Shown: piece by piece, positions 49,471 to 59,639 of the stretch
Numbering within the stretch: the first letter of the stretch is position 1
Layout: each line of letters opens with the position of its first letter
Assembly (NCBI GenBank): GCA_964016885.1
Contig: OZ024745.1
Coordinates: 56,836,300-56,900,299, forward strand
DNA from: Eledone cirrhosa
Taxonomy: Eukaryota > Mollusca > Cephalopoda > Octopoda > Eledonidae
Length of the DNA stretch: 64,000 nucleotides
Direction of reading: 5' to 3'
Notes under the pieces: generated by a model
Seen by the model: only the letters and a program-made list of their open reading frames with translations
Told to the model about the DNA's origin: nothing
Databases searched by the model: none
Made by a program: the position numbers and the translations under genes

Positions 49471-49915
49471 TGAACAAACAGAAGAACAATTTAGTATAGC
49501 TAGATCCGAACTTAGAAATATTATAGAACAGTATAGCAAGAAGCATAATAGAATGGAGGCCCAGCAACTGGGAGAAAAATCTGCAAATGGCTTGCGTAAG
49601 CTCATGCAGCGCTCGCGTAATGGAGAGATAGCATGCTTTCCAATAGACAAGTCTGACAGAATGTCGGTTGACAGCCTGCCAAACTACATCCAGGCAATGC
49701 AACCCCACATCACTAACACAAGAGAGGTAACACCACAGGAGCATGAGGATAGAGAAAAAGCCCTCAATGCCCATATGGTGATGTGGACGAATATAATGCA
49801 GCCCAACAAAAGGACTGCCAACAACTTCCAGGCCTGGAACAATGACGTGCCAGCGTTGTATGGGCTTCGAAAAGACCATAAAACGGGCTGTGACCCTGTC
49901 GCGGGACCACCAACA
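49469..49915 (+). pseudogene. PLE-type RT N-terminal fragment
   Basis: An open plus-strand frame of about 150 codons: DEQTEEQFSIARSELRNII, GLRKLMQRSRNGEIACFPI, DKSDRMSVDSLPNYIQAM, NDVPALYGLRKDHKTGCDP, VAGPPTR. F-P-I-D-K-S takes the L-P-A-D-K-G position and LYGLRKDHK the F-Y-G-L-P-K-x-H-K position of PLE RTs. At 49915 it passes into 3' UTR sequence without an RT core. The style differs from the 3 kb and 17 kb PLEs. Whether it belongs with the flanking GIY-YIG family is not shown by the sequence. Confidence 0.65.
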
Positions 49916-50162
49916 CGGCGTAGGACAGAACAAAGGAGAAGCACAGAAACAAAGAAAGGAATCCCCAGTCACTGAAGAGGTCACAGAGTGTGTGACGAAA
50001 GAACTATGACAATATATAAACAACTATCTGGTTGTGGAACCAACCAACCAACCAGAAATTTATAAATTTATAAATTTATTATAAATTTATTATAATAATA
50101 AATTGAAGTGAAAGCAACTGGTGCGTGTGTTTCTTATTGGCAACATGACCCTCCCAAAGTAT

Positions 50163-50165
<3 letters not shown>

Positions 50166-50222
<57 letters not shown>
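50166..50222 (+). repeat. (TA)n
   Basis: About 55 bp of TA between two palindromic units. Confidence 0.97.
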
Positions 50223-50229
<7 letters not shown>

Positions 50230-50440
50230 TAACAGATTAAAGTTTAAGCAAAGAATCGCTGCTTTCAACCTTAACTGTTTTTGAAGAGCCCGTTAAGGGT
50301 GAAAGCCGCGATTCTTTGCTTAAATTTAATCTATTATTTTGATAAATATTTGCTCTACGGTTCTTATGTATTTGATATATAATTATCCTTATCGAGCCCT
50401 CTTTGGATTTTAGTCTTTAAATTTATTATTATTACTATAT
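50223..50440. repeat. Palindromic terminal-repeat family with hammerhead-like core, copy 1
   Basis: Arms 50227-50275 and 50290-50340 are inverted ('aagcaaagaatcgctgcttt' and its complement). After the right arm, single-copy sequence with gctctacggttctta and 'ccttatcgagccctctttgg' leads to TA. On the plus strand the centre reads TTGAAGA (50282-50288), then gcccgttaagggt, then GAAA, so only the first core base differs from CUGANGA, with a CCC/GGG stem II. Other copies lie at 56.7, 56.9 and 59.0-59.6 kb. Confidence 0.6.
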
Positions 50441-50483
50441 ATATATATATATGTATAGTATATATATATATATATATATATAA

Positions 50484-50550
<67 letters not shown>
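50436..50550 (+). repeat. (TA)n with interruptions
   Basis: TA tracts totalling about 110 bp bordering the previous element. Confidence 0.96.
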
Positions 50551-50579
50551 CGTATATAGACATATACGCACATACGTGG

Positions 50580-51165
50580 TGTAATTGTACATATTTAAAT
50601 ACGGAGAGCAACGATCATCTAAATTTCATTTAAGCGAGTTATTCTCCTTAGTCTTGCTAATTTGTATTAAACGTATATGTATATGTTATTTTCATTTTCC
50701 CATACTCCCTTATTGAAGATATGGCAAGTTGGTATGAAATGTTCTTTCAAATCACCCCAAAGTTATAATTTCTGATAGAAACAAAAATAAGGTAACTTGA
50801 AAGGCAATTCTAAATATTAAATGTTTTAATTGTTATCCAGTTATTGAAATGTCGTTGCGTATGTATTATCTTCTGTCATCATACAAAAATTTATGTCAAC
50901 TACATTTCGTATCTGAATTTACTCTATACAGTATATCGATCCAATGTTTAATACCATATCCGAGAAATCTTCAAAGCTTTTAATATTAAATATTTCAAAT
51001 ATGAGGGTTTTTGTGTAAGCTTTACCCATTGTGCAACTGAGATCATTTATTTTGTTGGCAGAAATTTCATAAACCTGGAACTAACTTGTGACTGACGAAA
51101 TGATAATTGTAACTTCAAAGTCATCGAGGATTTCCTGATTTGGAGTATATATATATATATATGTG
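50580..51165. other. AT-rich unique DNA
   Basis: Nothing recognised. Confidence 0.55.
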
Positions 51166-51169
51166 TGTG

Positions 51170-51726
51170 TATGTATGTCAGGACACCAGTTGGCGCTACT
51201 GGTAACATGTATCCCAGTACAACCTGTCTCATGGTCGGGTCGTTGGCGACTAAACTGGCAACCACACCAAGGTTTCTTGGTGAGGAGGGTGACTTTGGAC
51301 ATCCTGCAGGACTAAAAACAAAACCTATCAAAGAGCAAAGGAGATCTTAAGAGTCATTGGCCATCCAAAATCACTGAAAGAGATGACCCCTTAGCCTTTG
51401 TCAAGGCAGAATTCTAGGAGAAGGAAAACTCTGATATGACACCTGCAACCCTGATGGTATCCAATGATGTTGACTTGTTCTTCTTTTTGGTAAATACCAT
51501 CTTGGTTAAGAGAGTAGGACTGGCTTTGTGCAGTGCCTTTGCTCACTATAAAAGCTTCATGGTACAGCCATTGCTTTATATCTGGAGATCTCTCTGCACT
51601 TGTCGTCACATCGTACCATGGGCCCAGCCCTATGTGTCAGTGATTGTCACAAGTGTAGTGTTTGTACCAGAGTTTTCAAGTCGCTGGCTGGACTAAAAAG
51701 TCACACTCGTTCAGCGCATCGGTAAG
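51170..51726 (+). pseudogene. Probable LINE C-terminal tail with a C2H2 zinc finger
   Basis: GC-richer block. At its end a plus-strand frame reads MGPALCVSDCHKCSVCTRVF then KSLAGLKSHTRSAHR and stops at 51723-51725. The spacing Cys-x2-Cys, Phe, Leu, His-x4-His (Cys codon at 51654) is a C2H2 finger. Such a finger preceded by a decayed basic frame is common at the end of some LINE ORF2 proteins in molluscs and other invertebrates. The upstream 51170-51600 is broken and I cannot place it. A host zinc-finger fragment is possible but less likely. Confidence 0.4.
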
Positions 51727-51854
51727 GGTTCTCCTACATGGATATAAAGTAGTGGCCGTACTCGAAAACGAGTTGGCAGCCACCATGTATTTATGTATGT
51801 ATTTATATATATATACATACATACATACATATATATATATATAATTAATACAAT

Positions 51855-52064
51855 AACAGAGATAGTTTAAAGCCGATCTCTGACTGCTAACCATCTCACT
51901 CAACAAACATTAGGTTATATTTTAATATAAACCCAATTTAAGTGTTTGGGGTGCTAACAATATGTATTATGTGTAAAAGCCAGTTGTATTATTTTATGAG
52001 ATATAATTAAAGTTAAAATATATCTCTCTTTCCAAACAATTGTTTCATTATAAGTTTTCTACAA
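51855..52064 (-). repeat. Diverged relative of the 35 kb LTR-like repeat
   Basis: On the minus strand: tagaaaacttataatgaaac, then 'tatatctcat', 'gttagcaccccaaacact', 'cctaatgtttgttgagtgag'. The order matches 35039-35205 with many substitutions. TA tracts lie on both sides (51780-51843 and 52066-52080). Confidence 0.6.
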
Positions 52065-52084
52065 ATATATATATATATATGCAT

Positions 52085-53310
52085 TTAAATGAATGGGGAC
52101 CCCAAAGATAGAATATTTCTATAACGATAGTAAATTGCTAGAAAATCGACTAAATTATGCCTATATGCGGGAAAAGCTGGCCAGCAGGCACTAAGGTGCG
52201 TCGAACTTTGTATCTTAGCGAATACCAGTGTTACATATTATGCTGAGATGCAGCTGAACCAGAATTACATCTGTAGGGGGTATTAATTCACCTTTCGAAA
52301 CTATTATTTATAGTGAGGGAATCTTCTTACAGTTGAATTATGCGATTGCGATTCGCCTATTTTCCCATTCCAAATCACACAGGGACTTAGATATTTCTTG
52401 TGATTTGTTTACTTTCTGTTGTCACACCAAGATGTGTAGTATAGCACCTTAAATCTCAGTGTATACGTGGCCAGGTTTAGAGGATTGGAGTCAATTCTAA
52501 ACATTTGGATAGGAGCTCCTACCTTAAATGCTTCAGTCCTAAGTTCAAATATCGTCTGCTTTTACAAAAGGGCCACATCTCTGCCAGGAGTTACCAACAA
52601 CAGATTGTGTCGATTTCTTGGTAGGATCAGTTAGTCAGCTGTTATGTTTTTTTATTCTTTTTTTACATGAGCACGAACTAAACTACTCCATTAATCAACA
52701 ATTTCAGTTGTTTTAAAATGATGGTAATTTGTAATTTTATGCAAACAGATATTATTGAATAATGAAGATATTCAACCATTCCTTTATAAGTGCTGAGCAG
52801 GCGTATGCAGATGATTCGACTGATGTCACATAACTCAACTATTAATTTAATGTCATTTATAGAATATTTAATGCAACTCTCAAATTACATCAACCCCCCA
52901 CCCCAGTTTCCATAATCTCCAAAATAAGACAAAATTACGATAATAGTCACTAATATCTCCCCTTCTCTACAATACTTTGCAACAGTTTCTACAGGTATGT
53001 GTATGTATATTTACGCAGGATTTTACGAGCGTGTGCTCAATTGGAACTCTATACTCTTACAGCAGCAAGGTCTGTTATGGACTTATGTACATTCATTCAC
53101 AATTGTGGATACACAAACGAGCGAATCAGCACAGAAACACACACACAGACTCACACGAAGCACATGGAAGCACACAGGCGCGGACGCAAACACACGTACA
53201 CACAAACGTGCAGTCAAAATATCAAAGGATTATCTCCCTTGCAAACCTCCCTAATGCATAAGATACACACTCTCCAATATTTTCCCATAAATGACTGATT
53301 GAATGCACAC
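52085..53310. other. Unique DNA, no gene seen
   Basis: The frame at 52977-53298 is open in all three phases over a CA-rich stretch and is not convincing. Confidence 0.55.
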
Positions 53311-53378
53311 GTACTTTATATATGTATATATATATACAATATTAAATAAATGGAAAACTATATTTATAAAACCATATT

Positions 53379-53444
53379 TATTTCATTATATATATTTCGG
53401 GGATATCATATTAACAATATGCTATGCCTTCATCAGACAAAATA
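53379..53444 (-). ncRNA. Hammerhead ribozyme motif, minus-strand copy
   Basis: Exact inverted copy of the 53719-53784 motif: CTGATGA is the complement of 53430-53436 and GAAA of 53395-53398. Stem I strands are 53437-53444 and 53379-53386. The predicted cleavage is after the A complementary to 53387. The adjoining partial unit (53520-53637) retains the CTGATGA half but has lost GAAA. Confidence 0.7.
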
Positions 53445-53718
53445 CAATATAAACAGTTTTATAGATAAATATATTCGACATACCGTAATAAACATCAACT
53501 TCATTTGAAGAGGTTCACTCATATCATATTAACAATATAAATATGCCTTCATCAGACAAAATACAATATAAACAGTTTTATAGATAAATATATTCGACAT
53601 ACCGTAATAAACATCAACTTCATTTGAAGAGGTTCACTGCTAGAGTGAACCTCTTCAAATGAAGTTGATGTTTATTACGGTATGTCGAATATATTTATCT
53701 ATAAAACTGTTTATATTG

Positions 53719-53784
53719 TATTTTGTCTGATGAAGGCATAGCATATTGTTAATATGATATCCCCGAAATATATATAATGAAATA
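53719..53784 (+). ncRNA. Hammerhead ribozyme motif, type I with tiny stem III
   Basis: Core CTGATGA 53727-53733 and GAAA 53765-53768. Stem III is ATATATAT 53768-53775 (2 bp, 4-nt loop), giving U16.1 at 53775 and H17 = A at 53776. Stem I pairs 53719-53726 (TATTTTGT) with 53777-53784 (ATGAAATA), eight pairs including two G-U. Stem II has a distal CATATT/AATATG helix plus A-U and G-C pairs with three mismatches; the core-proximal A-C is unfavourable. All invariant core bases are present. The tiny stem III matches hammerheads described in Penelope-like elements. Confidence 0.75.
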
Positions 53785-53915
53785 AATATGGTTTTATAAA
53801 TATAGTTTTCCATTTATTTAATATTGTAAATATACTCCAAGTATTTGTCGAGTGCTTTTATATCAGTTATAAATATTTACTAGTTGTAACCCAACAATTT
53901 TAAATATAACTTTAC

Positions 53916-53960
53916 ATGTATATATATATATATATTTATATTTTTATATATATATATTTA

Positions 53961-54054
<94 letters not shown>

Positions 54055-54076
54055 TATATATATACATATATATATA
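53916..54076 (+). repeat. (TA)n
   Basis: About 160 bp of TA with a few T and G interruptions. Confidence 0.97.
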
Positions 54077-54376
<300 letters not shown>

Positions 54377-54379
54377 AAA

Positions 54380-54595
54380 GTGAGGTTTTTTTATTTTTAC
54401 AGAATGAAAAATAACCGAGGTGTCCTACACGAGTGAAAGTATAAAGAAAATGAGATGAAATCGAAAATGCAACTGGAGTCTTATTTAAAAAAATATATAT
54501 ATATTTATTTGGTTCCTTTACCGGTTTCGCAGTTCTTCTGCTTTTCAAAAGTAGAGTTGAGATGGAGGGTCTATTGTTTTTCTCACATATGTGTA

Positions 54596-54641
<46 letters not shown>

Positions 54642-54792
54642 ACGATATATATATATATATATATATATCGTACACAGGAAAGATATAACGTAACCCTTTG
54701 TTCCGTAATCTGAGTGGATTACTTATTTTAGATATCGCTAATATGTCAGCTTTTCATGAGACGGCCTTCTGCATATACACCCCCGCCCTCGC

Positions 54793-54849
<57 letters not shown>

Positions 54850-55385
54850 TGTGTATGTGTGTGTGTGGGGGGGGGTAATACCAAACATAAAATATATATA
54901 ATTATATGTTAAACACTTACATCGTACGTTTCAAAATATATTATTATTTATCACAATTCAAAAAACTATATCGCTTCTATACACTTTGAACTGAAGTTGT
55001 AAATATGAGTAAAGAATGATGAGTAAAATGTATATAATTTATCAAATTACCTTTTTTTATTACTTATCCGGTACTTAAGAAGAGCACAAATATCTTCTAC
55101 CGAGGTAAATATCCCACCTAAAATAAAGATAAAGATGAATGTTAACATAAATTATATGAATTTCATAAACATATTTTACAAATCAAAATTAAATTATCCA
55201 CTGATTAAAAGTAGATTTAGGTATTTTACTCTAGCTCTCAAATACACACAAGCATGAAGACTGATACAAACACAATCCCATCTCCGTCTGTGTCATCTCG
55301 CGTGAAGAGGAAGTAGACACTACAAATAACATAATATAAAATGCATTAAGAAAAAAAAAACTTCCCTTCACTCCAAAATACATTT
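54380..55385. other. Microsatellite-rich unique DNA
   Basis: TA/GT runs at 54596-54668 and 54791-54870, the latter ending in a run of 10 G. The rest is AT-rich without recognisable features. Confidence 0.55.
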
Positions 55386-55392
55386 CAGAAAT

Positions 55393-56500
55393 ATGGGGAA
55401 GAAGCGTACACTAAATGGAGTCACATCTACAACCACGCCGAACCCACAAACTCAACCAAAGTTATTACCACCAGCACAAACGCAATTATACGAGAAATAT
55501 GAAACACAAGAACATTTCACGCAACTTGTTACCACATCCGCACCAAACTTTGAGCGAGTGAGGAAGAATAACGATGAAATAATAACACAAAGGGATGACA
55601 TAGAAAAGAGATGCAGATATTTAGTACCGGCAGTTTCAATATGCCACAGACACTAAACATGAATGTCCATATAATCTTAAAACATCACATCACATGAGAA
55701 CACTTCGTACTTGAAGTGGGAACCCGTAACGTAAAATCTACCTTTAGACTTTAAACGGGTTCCCAACGGAACCCCTACCAAATATGGCGATCGATCAACT
55801 CGATTCTCCATATGTAGTCCTTTGTTTTTTTTCCTGACACTCGCCGACTAACATTAGGGTTTTTAACATGAGTTGTATAAATGCACGTGGACTGGGGTCG
55901 TCCTGTAATTAAGGTCTCTTGCTAAATGAACTCAGAGCAGTGTCTATAGATGTTAAACTTGTGATTTCGGAGATGCTCGTACTAACGGTACATGTATATG
56001 GTCGTCGACGTGGAATCATGGTGGCGTGGCATCGTTCTTTCGGAAAGGCCTCTACTCGATAACCCTGGACTCTCATGCTAAAATGGTGATCGTGAATAAC
56101 AATTATAGCGAATACAATCCCTTCAGACTGGAGGCATCATATACCCCTATTGGGAGAGTTCAGGTGGATTTTTTCAAGCGACTGGAAGACTTTCTTGGAA
56201 CATCTGGCCATTTTCTTTTAACGTGACAGGTTGCACAACAGTTCGGGTCAAGTCGGGGTTTGATTGTGGACTGTTGTTTCTAACGCGATTGATTTGGCAA
56301 AGGTCCTAACAAAGTGGTTGGCGCTTGTTGTCAGAATTCTAACCTGGGAAGTGCGTACGTCAGCAATCCCGCTCTCAATCTGACGTGGAAGAGCTACGTC
56401 GAGTAATACGGACGTGGTCACTGTGATGGTGTCGAAAACCTAGGAAATATAGATGGCTGGCAACCAATAAGAGGAATACTGAAATTTAACGGGGGATAAT
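55393..56500 (+). pseudogene. Second Tx1-like LINE copy, heavily deleted
   Basis: An 87-codon Thr/Pro-rich frame (55393-55656) may be an ORF1 leader. The endonuclease start is at about 55867: MSCINARGLGSS, LLLNELRAVSID, then frame-broken GVASFFRKGLYSITLDS, NNYSEYNPFRLEASY, VDFFKRLEDFLGTSGHF, which matches FFRRLETFLGTS of the 29.5 kb copy. A deletion then jumps to RT sequence LAKVLTKWLALVVRI (compare LAKVIAKRLALVVED) and then to VTVMVSKT (compare ITVMVSNT, just after YADD), ending at about 56500. It preserves endonuclease sequence that the first copy lacks. Confidence 0.65.
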
Positions 56501-56504
56501 ATAT

Positions 56505-56549
56505 ATAATTCTGGCAATATTACGCAAATATGACCCTCCCCAAGTATAA

Positions 56550-56552
<3 letters not shown>
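56505..56552. repeat. Solo end fragment of the 57.4-58.9 kb palindromic element
   Basis: The segment ttctggcaatattacgcaaa through 'gaccctccccaagtataaca' matches both outer ends of the large inverted repeat at 57457-58882. It leads straight into (TA)n. Confidence 0.6.

Positions 56553-56634
<82 letters not shown>
56553..56634 (+). repeat. (TA)n
   Basis: About 80 bp of TA. Confidence 0.97.
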
Positions 56635-56638
<4 letters not shown>

Positions 56639-56839
56639 GAAGACTAAAATCCAAAGACGGCTCGATAAGGATAAATATATATCAAATATATAAGAATCGT
56701 AGAGCAAATACTTATTAAATAACATATTAAAGTTTAAGCAAAGAATCGCTGCTTTCACCCTTAACGGGATCTTCTGAAAGCAGCGATTCTTTGCTTAAAC
56801 TTTAATCTGTTATTTAATATATATATATATACATATATA

Positions 56840-56912
<73 letters not shown>

Positions 56913-57092
56913 TAACAGATTAAAGTTTAAGCAAAGAATCGCGTTAAGGGTGAAAGCAGCGATTCTTTGCTTAAACTTTAATATGTCATTTAATAAATAT
57001 TTGCTCAACGATTCTTATATATTTGATATATATTTATCCTTATCGAGCCGTCTTTGGATTTTAGTCTTCAAATTGATTATTATTACTATCTA
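56635..57092. repeat. Two palindromic copies of the hammerhead-like terminal-repeat family
   Basis: Copy in minus orientation 56635-56817 (tail segment with 'ccgtctttggattttagtct' read from the minus strand, then the hairpin arms 56717-56765 and 56770-56817). A (TA)n tract (56818-56908) separates it from a plus-orientation copy (56909-57092). The two units are mirror images across the TA tract. The 56909 unit has lost the central cagaaga segment. Confidence 0.65.
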
Positions 57093-57093
57093 T

Positions 57094-57147
<54 letters not shown>

Positions 57148-57158
57148 CACATATATAT
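57093..57158 (+). repeat. (TA)n
   Basis: TA tract bordering the next element. Confidence 0.95.
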
Positions 57159-57159
57159 A

Positions 57160-57313
57160 TTATAAACTTCCAGCTGCTTATTTTAATACCAAGATGCACT
57201 AGGAAATAACAAATAAGAGAAGAGACAGTAAACGACAAATTACTAACCATCCGTTTATTAAGCTAACCAGCTGGAAGTTTATAATAAATTGAAGTGAAAA
57301 TAACAGGTGCGTG

Positions 57314-57314
<1 letters not shown>
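57160..57314. repeat. PLE-end-like repeat, copy 2
   Basis: Near copy of 54077-54248 (taaacttccagctgctta start, inverse 'accagctggaagtttata' at about 57268-57285) with 'ataataaattgaagtgaaaa' added, which links it to the PLE 3' terminal sequence at 46.35 kb. It runs into (TA)n at 57316-57400. Confidence 0.6.

Positions 57315-57315
<1 letters not shown>

Positions 57316-57401
<86 letters not shown>
57316..57401 (+). repeat. (TA)n
   Basis: About 85 bp of TA. Confidence 0.97.
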
Positions 57402-58885
57402 CGGCGATGAATTAGTTTAGCGAGGTTTTTTATATGAAATCGTGTGTCGAAACAGATATTGTTATATTTGGGGAGGGTCATATTTGCGTAATATTGCCAG
57501 AATTAATAACAGAACACACTCACTGTTTGGTTGGTTTTCGCTTTTCGCTGTCTTTTATATCTGCGATCTAACTTACTCGGTCCTCAATGTTGCCATTGAC
57601 TGACCGGCGGTCAAAAATAATACAGATACAATATAGACACAAACACATATATATAGTTTACATAATTTACATAAATCTTTCGTTGCACATCTGCAACATC
57701 GTCAGTGGTGTTATATTCATTGTTCCTCCTGTTGTGTTGTATGTCTACGCCATTTTTTATTCAGTCTGTCTATATATTTATTTATTTATTTGCTTGTTTG
57801 TTTATCTTATTTTATTTTGTCTTCTTTGCTCATGCGTTTGCGTGTGTGTATAGTGTTATGTGTGATGTGTGATTAGTGTGTATAGTGTTGTGTCTGCTGG
57901 GTGACTAGTGTGTGTTTATGTGCTTGATGTTATTGTGCTTGTGTATGTATTTATTTATCTTATTTTATTTTATTTTATTTACTTATTTATACTTCTCTTA
58001 GGTCAGTGTTGTTTGTTTGGGTGTTGTTGTTGTTCCACTCATTCTTTCTGTTTAGCTTTGGTCTTCTAATTTCTATTTCACTGGCCTCTCTGATTTGCCT
58101 ATCTGCTGGGTCTTAGCTTTGGTCTTCTAATTTCTATTTCACTGGCCTCTCTGATTTGCCTATCTGCTGGGTCATTCCTATGTTTAGATATTATTCTAAT
58201 TTCTATGTTGTCTATGTTACCCTCATATTGTTGTCTAGAACATGCTAGACAACAACATGACCAAAGCTAAACAGAAAGAATGAGTGGAACAACAACAACA
58301 CCCAAACAAACAACACTGACCTAAGAGAAGTATAAATAAGTAAATAAAATAAAATAAAATAAAATAAAATAAGATAAATAAATACATACACAAGCACAAT
58401 AACAACAAGCACATAAACACACACTAGTCACCCAGCAGACACAACACTATACACACTAGTCACACATCACACATAACACTATACACAGACGCAAACGCAT
58501 GCGCAAAGAAGACAAAATAAAATAAGATAAACAAACAAGCAAATAAATAAAAAAAATATATAGACAGACTGAATAAAAAATGGCGTAGACATACAACACA
58601 ACAGGAGGAACAATGAATATAACACCACTGACGATGTTGCAGATGTGCAACGAAAGATTTATGTAAATTATGTAAACTATATATATGTGTTTGTGTCTAT
58701 ATTGTATCTGTATTATTTTTGACCGCCGGTCAGTCAATGGCAACATTGAGGACCGAGTAAGTTAGATCGCAGATATATATATATAAAAGACAGCGAGAAG
58801 CGAAAACCAACCAAACAGTGAGTGTGTTCTGTTGTTAATTCTGGCAATATTACGCAGATATGACCCTCCCCAAATATAACAATAT
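57402..58885. mobile_element. Giant inverted repeat built from a second GIY-YIG PLE family
   Basis: Left arm about 57457-58052, right arm about 58262-58882, with a centre of about 200 bp. The arms share the outer end 'ggggagggtcatatttgcgt' (left) and its inverse (right), the 'ctgaccggcggtcaaaaata' block and the 'gcgtagacatacaacacaac' block, and differ by short indels. The organisation parallels the smaller PLE units (inverted 3' UTR and terminal sequence around a coding remnant). The 57402-57456 extension resembles the terminal extension at 23.7 kb. TA tracts flank both ends. Confidence 0.75.
58010..58250 (-). pseudogene. GIY-YIG endonuclease C-terminal remnant of a second PLE family
   Basis: Minus strand: EHARQQYEGNIDNIEIRII, SKHRNDPADRQIREASEIEI, RRPKL, then a 60-bp tandem duplication (58053-58112 and 58113-58172) that breaks the frame, then PKLNRKNEW-type sequence. 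It aligns by eye with QHAKIEHNGKLENIEIKIE and PKLNRKYEWNSN of the 45 kb copy. The final KLNRKNEWNNN part is repeated on the plus strand at the start of the right arm (58262-58300). The GIY and YIG motifs are lost. Confidence 0.65.
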
Positions 58886-58906
58886 ATATATATATATACA
58901 CACACA

Positions 58907-58960
<54 letters not shown>
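58886..58960 (+). repeat. (TA)n with a short CA run
   Basis: TA-rich tract between two palindromic elements. Confidence 0.95.
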
Positions 58961-58965
<5 letters not shown>

Positions 58966-59602
58966 ACAGATTAAAGTTTAAGCAAAGAATAGCTGCTTTC
59001 ACCGTTCACGGGATCTTCTGAAACTAACAAAATCAATCTGTGGACGCAGAAGTTAATATTTCAAAAAACGTTCCAACCGGAGGAAGACAGGAAGACGATG
59101 CTTTGGTTCGTGGGAACGTTCCCTGGCAAAGAACGGGAAAAAAACGGAGATAATACGTCATATGTGGAGCTCCACATATGACGTATTATCTCCGTTTTTT
59201 CCGTTCATTGCCAGAGAAGGTCTCTATGAACCACCTAATAGAATATTAGTCTACGACTTCTTTTATACCATAAACGTAGTTTTGTTCTTGCGTGTAATTG
59301 TTTTCAACCGCTCCAAATAATGTCGTATTATATTCGTTTTTTCCAGTTCTTTGCCAGGGAACGTTTCCACGAACCAAAGTATCGTCTTCCTGTCTTCCTC
59401 CGGTTGCAACGTTTTTTGAAATATTCACTTCTGCGTTCACACATTGACTTTGTTAGTTTCAGAAGATCCCGTTAAGGTGAAAGCAGCGATTCTTTAATCT
59501 GTTATTTTAATCTGTTATTTTAATAAATATTTGCTCTACTGTTCTTATATATTTGATATATATTTATCCTTATCGAGCCCTCCTTGGATTTAGTCTTCAA
59601 AT

Positions 59603-59622
<20 letters not shown>
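58961..59622. repeat. Nested palindrome: hammerhead-like terminal repeat containing a second inverted repeat
   Basis: Outer arms: 58961-59105 and about 59340-59515 share the 'ttaaagtttaagcaaagaat' end, 'gttagtttcagaagatccc', 'acgcagaagttaatatttca' and the gaagacaggaagacgat block. The inner palindrome 59128-59215 is centred at 59169 ('ctccacatatgacgtattat' and its inverse) with short spacers. After the right arm the single-copy tail 'ccttatcgagccctccttgg' leads to TA. The right arm lacks the gcttaaact part of the outer end. Confidence 0.7.
58975..59025 (-). ncRNA. Hammerhead-like motif with a core substitution
   Basis: Read on the minus strand: stem I AGTTT (59025-59021) with AAACT (58979-58975), five perfect pairs. 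The core is CAGAAGA (59020-59014) where CUGANGA is expected, so U4 is A. Stem II is short (CC or CCG with GG or CGG), then GAAA (59000-58997). Stem III is AGC/GCT with an 11-nt loop, and H17 = U. The layout is right, but the U4 change, seen also at 56.77 and 59.46 kb, would be expected to disable cleavage. Possibly decayed or not a ribozyme. Confidence 0.35.
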
Positions 59623-59633
<11 letters not shown>

Positions 59634-59639
59634 TTCGTC

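Larger units (their letters stand above)
48680..50165. mobile_element. Composite Penelope-like unit with inverted ends
   Basis: Left end 48697-49020 and right end 49912-50163 are inverted copies of the PLE 3' UTR and terminal sequence also seen at 46.1-46.5 kb. The left half is a minus-strand GIY-YIG remnant (49160-49470). The middle is a plus-strand PLE RT N-terminal fragment (49469-49915) fused directly to the right-hand 3' UTR with the RT core and endonuclease deleted. (TA)n lies outside both ends. Confidence 0.8.
53325..53910. repeat. Large palindrome of PLE-type terminal repeats with hammerhead ribozymes on both strands
   Basis: Left arm unit 53337-53519 (minus orientation) is followed by a tandem, 5'-shortened second unit 53520-53637, then a 4-bp centre, then the right arm 53642-53830 (plus orientation) and a unique extension to about 53910 that matches 3880-3965. 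Each full unit contains the sequence from ttcaaatgaagttgatg through the hammerhead to 'tttccatttatttaatatt'. The arms are near-perfect, so the RNA from this region would form a long hairpin. Confidence 0.8.
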
